A stretch of 38,141 bases of DNA from Pseudomonadota bacterium (GTDB taxonomy: Bacteria > Pseudomonadota > Gammaproteobacteria > UBA5335): assembly GCA_034189865.1 (NCBI GenBank), contig JAXHTV010000023.1, positions 1-38,141 of the forward strand. Reading direction: 5' to 3'. A model generated the notes under the pieces. The model made no database searches. It was given only the letters and a program-made list of their open reading frames with translations, and was not told where the DNA came from. This document shows, piece by piece, positions 27,938-35,632 of this stretch. The position numbers were made by a program, and so were the translations under genes. Numbering within the stretch: position 1 is the stretch's first letter; each line of letters starts with the position of its first letter.

Positions 27938-28046
27938 AAAAGGAGTGAATTTACTGGGCAAAGGTTGCGTGGATATTAAGCCACCGGGACCCAGGTCGCT
28001 CGGAACTGCAGGTTAAACCCATCGCGCGCACAAAAATCGGAGCCCG

Positions 28047-28078
28047 AAAACAAAACGCCCCCGACAGAAGCGGGGGCG
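28047..28078 (-). terminator. Rho-independent terminator of the EF-hand gene
   Basis: On the minus strand CGCCCCCG (28078-28071) and CGGGGGCG (28063-28056) form an 8-bp stem with a 7-nt loop, followed by TTTTGTTTT (28055-28047). It lies about 30 bp after the EF-hand stop and closes the minus-strand cluster. Confidence 0.9.
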
Positions 28079-28109
28079 TGCGAAGGAAAATTGGTGGCGG
28101 AAGAACGGA

Positions 28110-28424
28110 TTACTCGTCGTCAGCCTTGGGCTTACCCGCTCCCTTCGGCTTGTGTTCCTGGATACGTTTGTGCGCTTTTTTGGCGGCCGCATCGACTTCC
28201 TCACGCGTGAGATAACCGTCTTCGTCGCTGTCCATGCGCTTAAACCGATCCTCTGCATTGGCTGCGTGCTCCGCCGCGGAAATCTTCCCGTCACCGTCCG
28301 TATCCACGCGTTCGAACATCTGGTTGATTCGATTGTTCGCTTTCGGGGGTACTGCCAGGGCCGATACCGTCCAGACCATGCCGACAACCAATGTGAATAA
28401 GACAACTGAGGCTTTTTTGCTCAT
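28110..28424 (-). CDS. Small exported EF-hand calcium-binding protein
   Basis: 104-residue protein with a signal peptide (residues 1-24, 'VVLFTLVVGMVWTVSALA') and two canonical EF-hand loops: residues 41-52 (Asp41, Asp43, Asp45, Gly46, Ile48, Glu52) and 65-76 (Asp65, Asp67, Asp69, Gly70, Leu72, Glu76). The Lys-rich tail 'AKKAHKRIQEHKPKGAGK' is basic. I start at ATG 28424, not at upstream in-frame codons, because AAGGA lies nine bases before it and the signal peptide follows directly. A calcium-sensing or buffering role in the periplasm is inferred. It lies 60 bp after the unknown 336-residue gene and has its own terminator. Such EfhP-like exported EF-hand proteins occur in Pseudomonas, but I do not claim orthology. 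Confidence 0.86.
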   Translation of the reverse strand: MSKKASVVLFTLVVGMVWTVSALAVPPKANNRINQMFERVDTDGDGKISAAEHAANAEDRFKRMDSDEDGYLTREEVDAAAKKAHKRIQEHKPKGAGKPKADDE

Positions 28425-28483
28425 GCTTTTAGGTCCTTTTAGAAACTCAGGTCTAAGCTTTGGCAACCACGCCATGAATTCGT

Positions 28484-29494
28484 TCAATCGTGACGAAGCT
28501 GGCCGTGGTCCGATCGAAAATCGTGCCACCGAAACCAAGTCCGGCGCAAAAGGCCAAAACAGAGCATGATCCCGCCCAAAAGGATCATCCAGATCGCCAT
28601 CGCCACGGGCAACCTCGGAAGAGCCAACCACGTTGCCAGCTCGTCGAACAACGCCGGTAACAGGCTGGGATGGCGCACCAGCACATAACCCACCCCAATC
28701 ACGGCCCCGATTTTGCCCGTCCTCGCCAGAGACGCCGCGAGGGGACCACGGGAAGCGAGTTGATATAGTCGCGCGGCACTCGCGGGCGCGACCCCTCCCG
28801 AGGATGCCGCGCTCACGCGGCGCAAGCGCGCGCCTCGGACCGCCATCTTGGCCCCGCCGATCGCCAAGCCGGCGGGAACGACGATCGCCGCATCCATCGT
28901 GGCGGGAAGCCAATCCCGAGGGCCGATTTCTTCCCCCAGCTTGAATTTGCGTTCCAGGCCGCGAATGCCATCGGCGGTCAGCAGCGCCAGGAACTCCAGT
29001 ACCTGCTCGGTGCGGTTCCGGTAGACGATGCCATCCTCGCCTTGAAAAAACTGCCCCAGAAAGTCGTAACCACGATCATGAATGGCACTGACGGCAACCC
29101 AACCGTCTTGTGCGGCGGAAAGATCATCGACCGCGGGAGAGTCTCCCATCCAATGGTCGACGATGGGTATGACCGCCTCGCCATAGTCTCGGACAATGGA
29201 TTGAAACACCGGGTCCGAGCCGTAAACCTGCAAGACCCGTGGCGCACGTTCCGGATACTTGATCAGCGCAATTCGCGCTTTCAGCAGTAGCTCCGGATCG
29301 GTGGCCCAATCGAATAGTACCGCCCGTACGGGATCCGGTTCAGCGGCCAGCCGCGCGGCCGCCTCAGCGCCCACGAGCGGCGTTAACTCGATCTCGGCCA
29401 GCTGCCAATCCACTGACGGTGGCTGCCAGAAGACAGCCAAGCACCCCGCAACGACCGCGGTAAAACTCAACACACTCATCCAGCGGAGAAACAT
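28484..29494 (-). CDS. Unknown membrane protein, 336 residues
   Basis: No family recognised. The start is an N-terminal hydrophobic segment (residues 5-23) containing 'VAGC', which could be a lipobox at Cys18 or just a membrane anchor. A soluble, helix-rich region follows (about 30-185), with 'LLLKARIALIKYPERAPRVLQVYG' broken up by charged residues, and then hydrophobic stretches at about 197-213, 262-275 and 292-315 ('AIWMILLGGIMLCFGLL'), ending in an Arg/His-rich tail. AAGGGGGG is just upstream of the ATG. It lies 31 bp after the M15 peptidase gene and 60 bp before the EF-hand gene, which argues for a common transcript. A function in envelope handling is possible from context only. Confidence 0.7.
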   Translation of the reverse strand: MFLRWMSVLSFTAVVAGCLAVFWQPPSVDWQLAEIELTPLVGAEAAARLAAEPDPVRAVLFDWATDPELLLKARIALIKYPERAPRVLQVYGSDPVFQSIVRDYGEAVIPIVDHWMGDSPAVDDLSAAQDGWVAVSAIHDRGYDFLGQFFQGEDGIVYRNRTEQVLEFLALLTADGIRGLERKFKLGEEIGPRDWLPATMDAAIVVPAGLAIGGAKMAVRGARLRRVSAASSGGVAPASAARLYQLASRGPLAASLARTGKIGAVIGVGYVLVRHPSLLPALFDELATWLALPRLPVAMAIWMILLGGIMLCFGLLRRTWFRWHDFRSDHGQLRHD

Positions 29495-29525
29495 TGCGCC
29501 CCCCTTCAGTCAACTGACGCCTTGC

Positions 29526-30320
29526 TCAAGGTAAACGCGCCGCCTGCACGTGCATCCAATCGAAGTTGCGGCTGCGCCCCAGGCTAACCCAGCCTTCATT
29601 CTCCCAACATGCCCACCAGGGCTCATACTCCGGTCGAGCCAATTGGGCCTGGTGCCGCCCCCAGTTCAATTGGTTGCGTTCCGGGTCGTAGTCGATCGCG
29701 ATCCCCCAGGCATGGGTCGACCACGTGCTGCCGCCGCGCTTTTGGCGCTTGGCGAAGCAACCGCCCCACAAGTCCAACCCCAGCGCCCGAATTTCCGTCA
29801 TGCCATAGGTGTCGAACACCTGTTGTAAAACACGTTGCAGCGAGGCTTCGACTTTCGGATGACAGACAAAGGAATCGACGACCTTCCGCTTGTCCCAAGC
29901 CAAACGGTGCGGATAAGGCAATTGCACGCGGACCAGTTGTTCCGCGACAGGGCCGAAGTAACCGGTGAGATCGTCCTCACTCTGCGTCGGCCAGCCATTG
30001 GGATTCGCCGGTGAAGGTATCGGCTGGTCCCGCCAAGGCGACGGCAAACTCCCCGTTTCTTTGAGGGCGACCAAACATTCCAGACCGTAACGGGTTCGCG
30101 GTCCGAGATAGCCATCGACGGGGCCCACATCGATACCCTGCTCACCGCACAGAATCTGCACACAGCCAATAATCTTGCGTGTTCTGGGCCATTCGGCCGG
30201 TAACTCTGGCAGTTCGGACAGGGCCGCGTCCGTCATCGGACCGGCGATACCATCGATGGCGCCAGAGTATAGCCCCCGCGCCTTGAGCGCTTCTTGAACC
30301 AGCCTTATCGTTTGTTTCAC
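29526..30320 (-). CDS. Peptidoglycan-binding M15-type peptidase (endolysin-like)
   Basis: 264-residue predicted zinc D,D- or L,D-carboxypeptidase/endopeptidase of family M15. Two peptidoglycan-binding type 1 repeats occupy residues 1-90 ('VQEALKARGLYSGAIDGIAG' and 'GIDVGPVDGYLGPRTRYGL'), and the M15 catalytic part has 'STHAWGIAIDYDPE' (His203, Asp210) and 'NFDWMHVQ' (Asp254, His257), giving the HxxxxxxD and DxxH zinc/catalytic set. The start is GTG 30320 with GGGAGAC upstream. There is no signal peptide, as in phage endolysins, which need a holin or another export route. No other phage gene is visible. It heads the minus-strand cluster with the unknown membrane protein. Confidence 0.8.
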   Translation of the reverse strand: MKQTIRLVQEALKARGLYSGAIDGIAGPMTDAALSELPELPAEWPRTRKIIGCVQILCGEQGIDVGPVDGYLGPRTRYGLECLVALKETGSLPSPWRDQPIPSPANPNGWPTQSEDDLTGYFGPVAEQLVRVQLPYPHRLAWDKRKVVDSFVCHPKVEASLQRVLQQVFDTYGMTEIRALGLDLWGGCFAKRQKRGGSTWSTHAWGIAIDYDPERNQLNWGRHQAQLARPEYEPWWACWENEGWVSLGRSRNFDWMHVQAARLP

Positions 30321-30464
30321 CTGTACGTCTCCCGGACAACAATGGATCGCTCAGCATCGCGACCATGAGCCGATATACTCGAAAATCGCGCCCGACCTCA
30401 GGGCCGTTTTCGCCCAATGACATGATATCTTGTGCCCACTGGCTGATTCAGAGGAAGTCTTTTG

Positions 30465-31124
30465 ATGAAAAAAGTGATCGCGCTGCTGCTTTTAATGGTC
30501 GTCACGACCACCCATCCGCTCCAAGCGGCAGAGGAACCATTCGAAGCCGGCGTTCATTATCGTGAGCTTTCACGCACCCTCCTTTGGGGAGACAGCGACA
30601 AAGTGGAAGTGGTGGAATTCTTCTGGTACGGCTGCCCCCATTGTTATCAGTTCGAGCCCACCTTGAGTGCCTGGCTGGCCGACAATGGCGAGACCGTTAA
30701 TTTTGTCCGGGTGCCGGGGACCAACAACCGCTACAACCCGCTGTGGGACCTTCACGCTCAGGCCTACTTCGTATCGCAGTCCCTGGGTGTCAGTGATAAA
30801 ACCCACGGCGTGCTGTTCCACGCGCTTCACAACCCTGAATCGAAAAAACGCCTGGCAAGTCGCGAGGAAATTAAGGACGTATTTATATCCCAAGGCGTGG
30901 ACGCGGACGCCTTCGACCAAGCCTGGAACGCCTTTCTCGTGAAAACCAATCTCAACCGTGCTGAGCAGCTTGGCGAGGCCTATGGCGTCGGCGGCGTACC
31001 GGCCATGGCCGTAGCCGGAAAATACGTGGTGGACTCCCGGGTACCCAAAGGATTCAGCCAGATGATGGAGGTCGTGGACTTCCTCGTGAAACGGGAACTG
31101 AACCGCCGCAGCACAGCCGAGTAA
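30465..31124 (+). CDS. dsbA: Periplasmic thiol:disulfide interchange protein DsbA, second copy (CPHC)
   Basis: 219-residue DsbA with a clean signal peptide (residues 1-22, ending 'HPLQAAEE'), the classical active site 'WYGCPHCYQFEP' (Cys57, Pro-His, Cys60) and the cis-proline loop 'VGGVPAMAVAGKY'. GAGGAAG sits eight bases before ATG 30465, which is therefore preferred to the TTG three bases earlier. This is the copy most like E. coli DsbA; the other (17800) has CAHC. It is divergent from the M15 gene. A decayed YCII gene begins immediately after its stop, so nothing functional is cotranscribed until tag. Confidence 0.93.
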   Translation: MKKVIALLLLMVVTTTHPLQAAEEPFEAGVHYRELSRTLLWGDSDKVEVVEFFWYGCPHCYQFEPTLSAWLADNGETVNFVRVPGTNNRYNPLWDLHAQAYFVSQSLGVSDKTHGVLFHALHNPESKKRLASREEIKDVFISQGVDADAFDQAWNAFLVKTNLNRAEQLGEAYGVGGVPAMAVAGKYVVDSRVPKGFSQMMEVVDFLVKRELNRRSTAE

Positions 31125-31127
31125 ATC

Positions 31128-31349
31128 TCAACCGATTCCGACCGTCGCGATCGTGCCGGCGAGTATCTGGAAGCTCACAACCAACGGTTGAAGTGCGGAT
31201 TTGATGACGGCGTGTTCTTACTGGCCGGCGGTCTTCAACCGAACGTGGGGGGAGGAAGACCCCTTTGTCTCGGCCGATGTCGTGACAGCTAGATTCTCGA
31301 CGTCACCCCGGCGCGCGCCGATGGCCGACTCAAATTTCTGTTGGCCTGA
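31128..31349 (+). pseudogene. Remnant of a YCII-family (YciI-like) gene
   Basis: Three fragments of one YCII-domain protein lie in three successive reading frames. Frame 1 (from about 31128) reads 'DRAGEYLEAHNQRLKCGF' then 'DDGVFLLAGGLQPNVGGG', as in the dimeric ferredoxin-like YCII fold; frame 2 (from about 31252) reads 'EEDPFVSADVVTA', normally about 20 residues further on; frame 3 (31293-31349) reads 'ILDVTPARADGRLKFLLA' and then stops. The start codon and first strand are missing, the middle has lost about 17-20 codons, and there is a one-base loss between 'VVTA' and 'ILDV'. The order of the pieces is intact, so this is a decaying gene, not chance similarity. Confidence 0.8.
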
Positions 31350-31385
31350 AAATCCTTTTCACGCTCATCCGAGGATGCCCAGCAC

Positions 31386-31997
31386 ATGAGCAACACGACT
31401 CAGGGTCCCGACGGCCATAGGCGCTGTCGATGGTGCAGCGCGGCACCGGAGTTTTTGCACTATCACGATACCGAGTGGGGCTTTCCCGTAGGCGATGACC
31501 ACCGCCTGTTCGAGAAACTGAGCCTGGAGAGCTTTCAGTCCGGCCTGAGCTGGCGCACCATCCTGACCAAACGCGAAAACTTCCGCGCCGCCTTTTGCGA
31601 ATTCGATTTCGACCAGATCGCGCGCTTTAGTCAGCGTGACGTGGACCGTCTGCTCAATAACGAAGGAATCGTTCGCCATCGAGGAAAAATCGCCGCGGTG
31701 ATCAACAACGCCGAGCGCGCGCGTGAACTGGTCCGCTCGGAAGGATCTCTCGCCGCTTTCATCTGGCGTTACGAACCTAAAAACGACGGGCTCGCTGAGC
31801 CGCAATCGGTTTCGACCTCAGAAGAATCCATTGCCCTGTCGAAAGAACTCAAAAAACGGGGATGGAAATTCATTGGCCCCACAACCGTGTATGCTTTCAT
31901 GCAAGCCATGGGATTGATCAACGACCACGTCAGCAACTGCGTGATCCGGGCGAAAGTCGAGCACGCGCGGCGGCATTTCGAACGGCCTGGCAGTTAA
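31386..31997 (+). CDS. tag: DNA-3-methyladenine glycosylase I
   Basis: Helix-hairpin-helix base-excision enzyme that removes 3-methyladenine from alkylated DNA. The 203 residues include the structural zinc ligands Cys14 ('RCRWC') and His27 ('HYHDTEWG', 13 residues later, as in E. coli Tag) and the C-terminal 'NDHVSNC' with its His and Cys four apart. The 'LSLESFQSGLSW' segment holds the catalytic-pocket Glu, and 'WKFIGPTTVYAFMQAMGLIND' is typical. GAGGA precedes the ATG. It stands alone between the YCII remnant and the tRNA gene. Confidence 0.95.
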   Translation: MSNTTQGPDGHRRCRWCSAAPEFLHYHDTEWGFPVGDDHRLFEKLSLESFQSGLSWRTILTKRENFRAAFCEFDFDQIARFSQRDVDRLLNNEGIVRHRGKIAAVINNAERARELVRSEGSLAAFIWRYEPKNDGLAEPQSVSTSEESIALSKELKKRGWKFIGPTTVYAFMQAMGLINDHVSNCVIRAKVEHARRHFERPGS

Positions 31998-32122
31998 CGA
32001 TCGCCGGCGACAAAGACGTCGCTCCAGCAGCGGAACCGGGGCCGTGAGAACCACCGACCCCCACCACACCATCGCGGATACTCAGCCGCCCGGCAGGATT
32101 CCGGCATGTGGTCGCCTGGGAA

Positions 32123-32199
<77 letters not shown>

Positions 32200-32210
32200 G
32201 AAGGCTGGAA

Positions 32211-32239
32211 AGCATACCCCGAACCTGGTTGATCGTCCA
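32211..32239 (-). promoter_or_regulatory. Promoter of tRNA-Arg
   Basis: On the minus strand TGGACG (32239-32234) and TATGCT (32216-32211) are separated by 17 bp and end 11 bases before the tRNA 5' end, leaving a short leader. The match is moderate, but the spacing and position are right. Confidence 0.5.
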
Positions 32240-32371
32240 TGGCACCGAATGCGGCGGGTATTTTTCCCGCGGACCTTTTCGGTATACTTAGCCGCCAATT
32301 GAATCAGCGGCGTCGTTTTCGGCGGCGCAACTGATGCGAATTTCAGGTTGATCGCCAAGTAGGAGTGTCTC

Positions 32372-32869
32372 GTGACAGAGCACGATAACAACTCAATTAA
32401 TACCATGATGGCACTGCTGGCCCTCATGGTGGGCTTCGCCATTTTGATCGGCGTTTTGGCCTACGTGATTACCAGCTTCACGGCTGCCGATGCCGACGAA
32501 CCGATGGTTCGCGAGGCCATCAGCCAACGTCTCGAGCCGGTTGGCCAAGTTCGAACCGAAGCGGACGGAGAACTCCCCACGGCCATCGAAGTCGCCACCG
32601 CGGAGCCCGCATCCGAACCGCAGAGCGGTTCCGAGGTTTACCAGAACGCCTGCGCGGCTTGTCATGCCAGTGGCGTTATGAACTCGCCGCGTTTGGGCAA
32701 CAAAGGCGATTGGGAGCCACGGCTCTCTCAAGGCTACGAGGCCGTGGTGAGCAACGCCATCAACGGAATCAGAGCCATGCCACCGCGCGGCGGCAACCCG
32801 TCCCTGAGCGATGAGGAAGTGGAAGCGGCGGTACGCCACATGCTGGAAGCCAGCGATTTGGCGCCCTGA
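32372..32869 (+). CDS. Membrane-anchored cytochrome c5
   Basis: 165-residue monohaem cytochrome. A transmembrane anchor (residues 12-36, 'ALLALMVGFAILIGVLAYV') leads to a disordered linker rich in Glu/Ala/Pro and a class I c-type domain with 'CAACH' (Cys94-His98) and axial Met136 in 'IRAMPPRGG'. It probably carries electrons to a terminal oxidase at the periplasmic face. The start is GTG 32372 with AGGAG seven bases upstream. The cytochrome c5/rep/comM neighbourhood recalls Pseudomonas. Its transcript is ended by the hairpin at 32890. Confidence 0.92.
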   Translation: MTEHDNNSINTMMALLALMVGFAILIGVLAYVITSFTAADADEPMVREAISQRLEPVGQVRTEADGELPTAIEVATAEPASEPQSGSEVYQNACAACHASGVMNSPRLGNKGDWEPRLSQGYEAVVSNAINGIRAMPPRGGNPSLSDEEVEAAVRHMLEASDLAP

Positions 32870-32889
32870 CGGACTGCACCATCATCTTC

Positions 32890-32917
32890 AAGAAGGCTGC
32901 CGCAAGGCAGCCTTCTT
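32890..32917 (+). terminator. Hairpin terminator after cytochrome c5
   Basis: AAGAAGGCTGCC (32890-32901) pairs perfectly with GGCAGCCTTCTT (32906-32917) around a GCAA tetraloop. The T-tract is poor (only TTCTTG), so termination may be weak; the same sequence reads as a terminator-like structure in reverse too. Confidence 0.7.
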
Positions 32918-33002
32918 GTATGCACCATCGGAATTCGCTGGACGAATCGACCGAATTCCACCAGTTAAGTTACCCACCCCATTAAGAAAGCGAGAATAAA
33001 AA

Positions 33003-33440
33003 ATGCTATTGATGCGACCGACGATGAACCGACCATTTTTTCGATCCCTGTGGGCCTGTGGCCTGATGGCCACGCTGCTCGCCCCGACCGCCGCGCTGGG
33101 CGCATGCCAATTCACGGTAAACGTCAACAACCCCGCCGACGCCGAGTCCATTGCGCACGTGACGAAACTGGGTGTCAAAGTGAAGGGCGGCACGTGGCGC
33201 AACATCCAACAAGGCGGGAAACGGGTGCTCTCGGCCGGACAAACCTACACAGAATCGTTCAAGCCGACGATTTCCGGCGACTGTGACGCTAATCGACGCT
33301 ATCGCGCCAAAGTCAAATGCAAGAAAGAAGGGGGATTGCTGGGCTTCTCCTCCACGGTTTCGAAAGGCTGGCGCTACACGCCGAGCGAGACCGGCTGGAT
33401 CAGCCGGGAAACGGTGAACATCGACACCCGATGCCCGTAA
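33003..33440 (+). CDS. Small exported protein with four cysteines, unknown function
   Basis: 145-residue protein with a signal peptide (cleavage near 'AALGA', about residue 34). The mature part is short and basic and has exactly four cysteines (35, 94, 106, 144), suggesting two disulfides, so it is a plausible DsbA client. 'CKKEGGLLGFSSTVSKGWRY' and 'TWRNIQQGGKRVLSAGQTY' suggest beta strands, but no family is recognised. Three in-frame ATGs (33003, 33012, 33024) are possible; the last gives the shortest, most normal signal peptide. It converges on rep. Confidence 0.72.
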   Translation: MLLMRPTMNRPFFRSLWACGLMATLLAPTAALGACQFTVNVNNPADAESIAHVTKLGVKVKGGTWRNIQQGGKRVLSAGQTYTESFKPTISGDCDANRRYRAKVKCKKEGGLLGFSSTVSKGWRYTPSETGWISRETVNIDTRCP

Positions 33441-33460
33441 CACAAACCGACTGATGTCCT

Positions 33461-33492
33461 CGGCACCGGGTCGGGTCACTCGCCCGGTGCCG
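33461..33492. repeat. Hairpin around the rep stop codon
   Basis: CGGCACCGGG (33461-33470) and CCCGGTGCCG (33483-33492) form a perfect 10-bp stem with a 12-nt loop. The rep stop (33476-33478, minus strand) lies in the loop. No T-tract follows on either strand. Confidence 0.75.
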
Positions 33493-35503
33493 CCTCGCCA
33501 CGCAACAACTCGCGAAGCGCTGCGAGCTGGCTACGCCCTCTCTCCATGCGCTGAGCGGGATCCACCGCCATGCCCGGCTTTTCCCACTCCACACTCTCAG
33601 GCGGCAACTCGCTTAGGAATCGGCTCGGCTCCCGATCGACTTCCTCGCCACCCATCCGCCGCGAACCGGCGTAGGTGATCGTGAGTGTTTTTCGGGCACG
33701 AGTGATCCCCACGTAGGCCAGCCGGCGCTCCTCTTCTATTGTCCCGGCATCGATGCTGTTGCGGTGAGGCAACAACTCCTCCTCTACGCCCACCATATAG
33801 ACATGGTCGAACTCCAGCCCCTTGGCGCTATGGAACGTCATGAGCTGAACCGCATCTTCGCTGGTCTGATCGTCCCGGCGCTCCAACATGCCGATAAGAC
33901 TGATATGCGCCAGCAAGGCTTCCAGCGTGGGCTCGCCATCCCATTTCTCTTGTAACCGGCTCAGCCAACCCACCAGATCGTTGACGTTCTCTTGCCGTCG
34001 TTCGCCCGCACGCCGATCCTTGCTGATCTCAATCAGCCAGTTGGCGTAATCGATGGAATCGAGCAGCCGTTTCACACAAGTGGTAGCGGACTCTTCCGCC
34101 GCGACGCGCTGCATGCCGATGACCCACTCGGCGAATTGATGCAAACGGTCCAAGGCCCGTTCCGAGACGTGAGCGGCCAGCCCCATCTCATGACAAGCCG
34201 TCAATAGGCTGATCCCGCGTGTTTGGGCATAGAGGCCCAGTTTTTCCAGGGTACTGGCGCCGATTTCGCGGCGCGGGGTGTTGACGATCCGCAAAAAGGC
34301 CGCGTCATCGTCCGGGTTGTACAACAACCTCAGATACGCCATCACATCGCGCACTTCCGCGGCGTCGAAAAAGGAACTGCCCCCGGTGATCCGATAGGGC
34401 ACCTTGTGTTCCCGTAGCGCCCGCTCGAACGCGCGGGCTTGGTGATTGCTGCGGTAGAGGATGGCCAGATCACTGTAACGAAGCCGCTTTTGGAAATGGC
34501 GTTGCAGCAGCTCGGAGACCACCCGTTGGACCTCGTCCTCCCCACTCTCGCAGGCCACGATCCGAATCGCATCTCCCCGCCCCAAGGCGCTCCAAAGACG
34601 CTTTTCGTACAAATGGCTGTTGTGGGCGATCAATCCGTTCGCCGCTTTCAGTATGGTTTCGGTGGAACGGTAGTTTTGTTCCAGCTTGACCACCTTCAAG
34701 ATGGGGAAGTCGGCTTGTAGCTGTTGCAGATTTTGTGGGCGGGCACCGCGCCAAGCATAGATGGACTGGTCGTCATCGCCGACCACTGTGAAACTGGCCC
34801 GAGGGCCGGCTATGCGTTTGAGTAAACGATACTGGGCCGCGTTGGTGTCCTGGTATTCGTCCACCAAGATATGTCGGAAGCTGTTCTGCCAGGTTTCGCA
34901 TACGGCCGGATCGCGCTCCAGCAGCCGGACGGGCAGCGCGATCAAATCGTCGAAATCCACCGCATTGTAGGCGCGCAAATGCCGTTCGTATTCGCCGTAG
35001 AGACTCGCTTCCCGGTAGGTGGTGTCGTCTTCGGCTTGCGCCAGCGCATCCTCCGGTGTCACCAATTCGTTTTTCCAGGTCGAAATGCGCGACTGCAGGA
35101 CGGCAACCTCCTTGTCGCCCACCCCGGTGTCCCGACGCGTCAGTTCTTTCAACAAGCCCCGGCTGTCTTCCGTATCGAACAGCGAAAATTTAGACTTCAA
35201 GCCCACCGTATCAGGCTGCCGTCTGAGGATCTGCAGGCCCAGGCTGTGAAAGGTGGATGTGAGCGGTCCGCGACCTTGAACGTTCCGCATCAAGGCGCTC
35301 AGGCGCTGCCCCATTTCTCGGGCCGCCTTGTTGGTGAACGTGACGGCCACGATTTTCGATGGCGAATAACCACATTCGTTGGCCAAAAAGGCGATCTTTT
35401 GCGTGATCACCCGCGTCTTGCCACTGCCGGCGCCGGCCAAGACCAACAACGGCCCGTCGGCATAGCGTACGGCTTCGTCCTGCTGCGGATTAAGCTTGGC
35501 CAT
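33476..35503 (-). CDS. rep: ATP-dependent DNA helicase Rep
   Basis: 3'-5' superfamily 1A helicase that clears proteins ahead of the replication fork through DnaB. The 675 residues compare with 673 in E. coli Rep. Motifs: Walker A 'GAGSGKT' (24-30), 'VDEYQDTN' (214-221), 'GDDDQSIYAWRGA' (242-254), 'EQNYRST' and 'LMTFHSAKGLEF'. Unlike the UvrD at 1906 it lacks the C-terminal Tudor-like domain. Start 'MAKLNPQQDEAV' matches the family. It lies downstream of comM on the same strand, with 129 bp between, in the Pseudomonas-like order. Confidence 0.95.
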   Translation of the reverse strand: MAKLNPQQDEAVRYADGPLLVLAGAGSGKTRVITQKIAFLANECGYSPSKIVAVTFTNKAAREMGQRLSALMRNVQGRGPLTSTFHSLGLQILRRQPDTVGLKSKFSLFDTEDSRGLLKELTRRDTGVGDKEVAVLQSRISTWKNELVTPEDALAQAEDDTTYREASLYGEYERHLRAYNAVDFDDLIALPVRLLERDPAVCETWQNSFRHILVDEYQDTNAAQYRLLKRIAGPRASFTVVGDDDQSIYAWRGARPQNLQQLQADFPILKVVKLEQNYRSTETILKAANGLIAHNSHLYEKRLWSALGRGDAIRIVACESGEDEVQRVVSELLQRHFQKRLRYSDLAILYRSNHQARAFERALREHKVPYRITGGSSFFDAAEVRDVMAYLRLLYNPDDDAAFLRIVNTPRREIGASTLEKLGLYAQTRGISLLTACHEMGLAAHVSERALDRLHQFAEWVIGMQRVAAEESATTCVKRLLDSIDYANWLIEISKDRRAGERRQENVNDLVGWLSRLQEKWDGEPTLEALLAHISLIGMLERRDDQTSEDAVQLMTFHSAKGLEFDHVYMVGVEEELLPHRNSIDAGTIEEERRLAYVGITRARKTLTITYAGSRRMGGEEVDREPSRFLSELPPESVEWEKPGMAVDPAQRMERGRSQLAALRELLRGEAAPGE

Positions 35504-35632
35504 AGATCATCAAATGGGTGGAAGACCGCCCGATAGGGCGCATTGGATTCGATTCGGCTTACCTAAGCCAAAGGCTACCAGTCCGCCGGCAGGAGAAACA
35601 GAGTTGACAAATCCAGGTCAGGCAAAACTCGA

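Noticed and set aside
28110-28913. A 267-codon version of the EF-hand gene starting inside the upstream gene.
   Set aside because: The added 163 residues are antisense-like low-complexity sequence; the internal ATG at 28424 has a ribosome site and is followed directly by a signal peptide.
31201-31389. A 62-codon ORF between dsbA and tag.
   Set aside because: Its only family-like stretch is one of three out-of-frame pieces of a YCII gene; the rest is noise, so it is recorded as part of a pseudogene.
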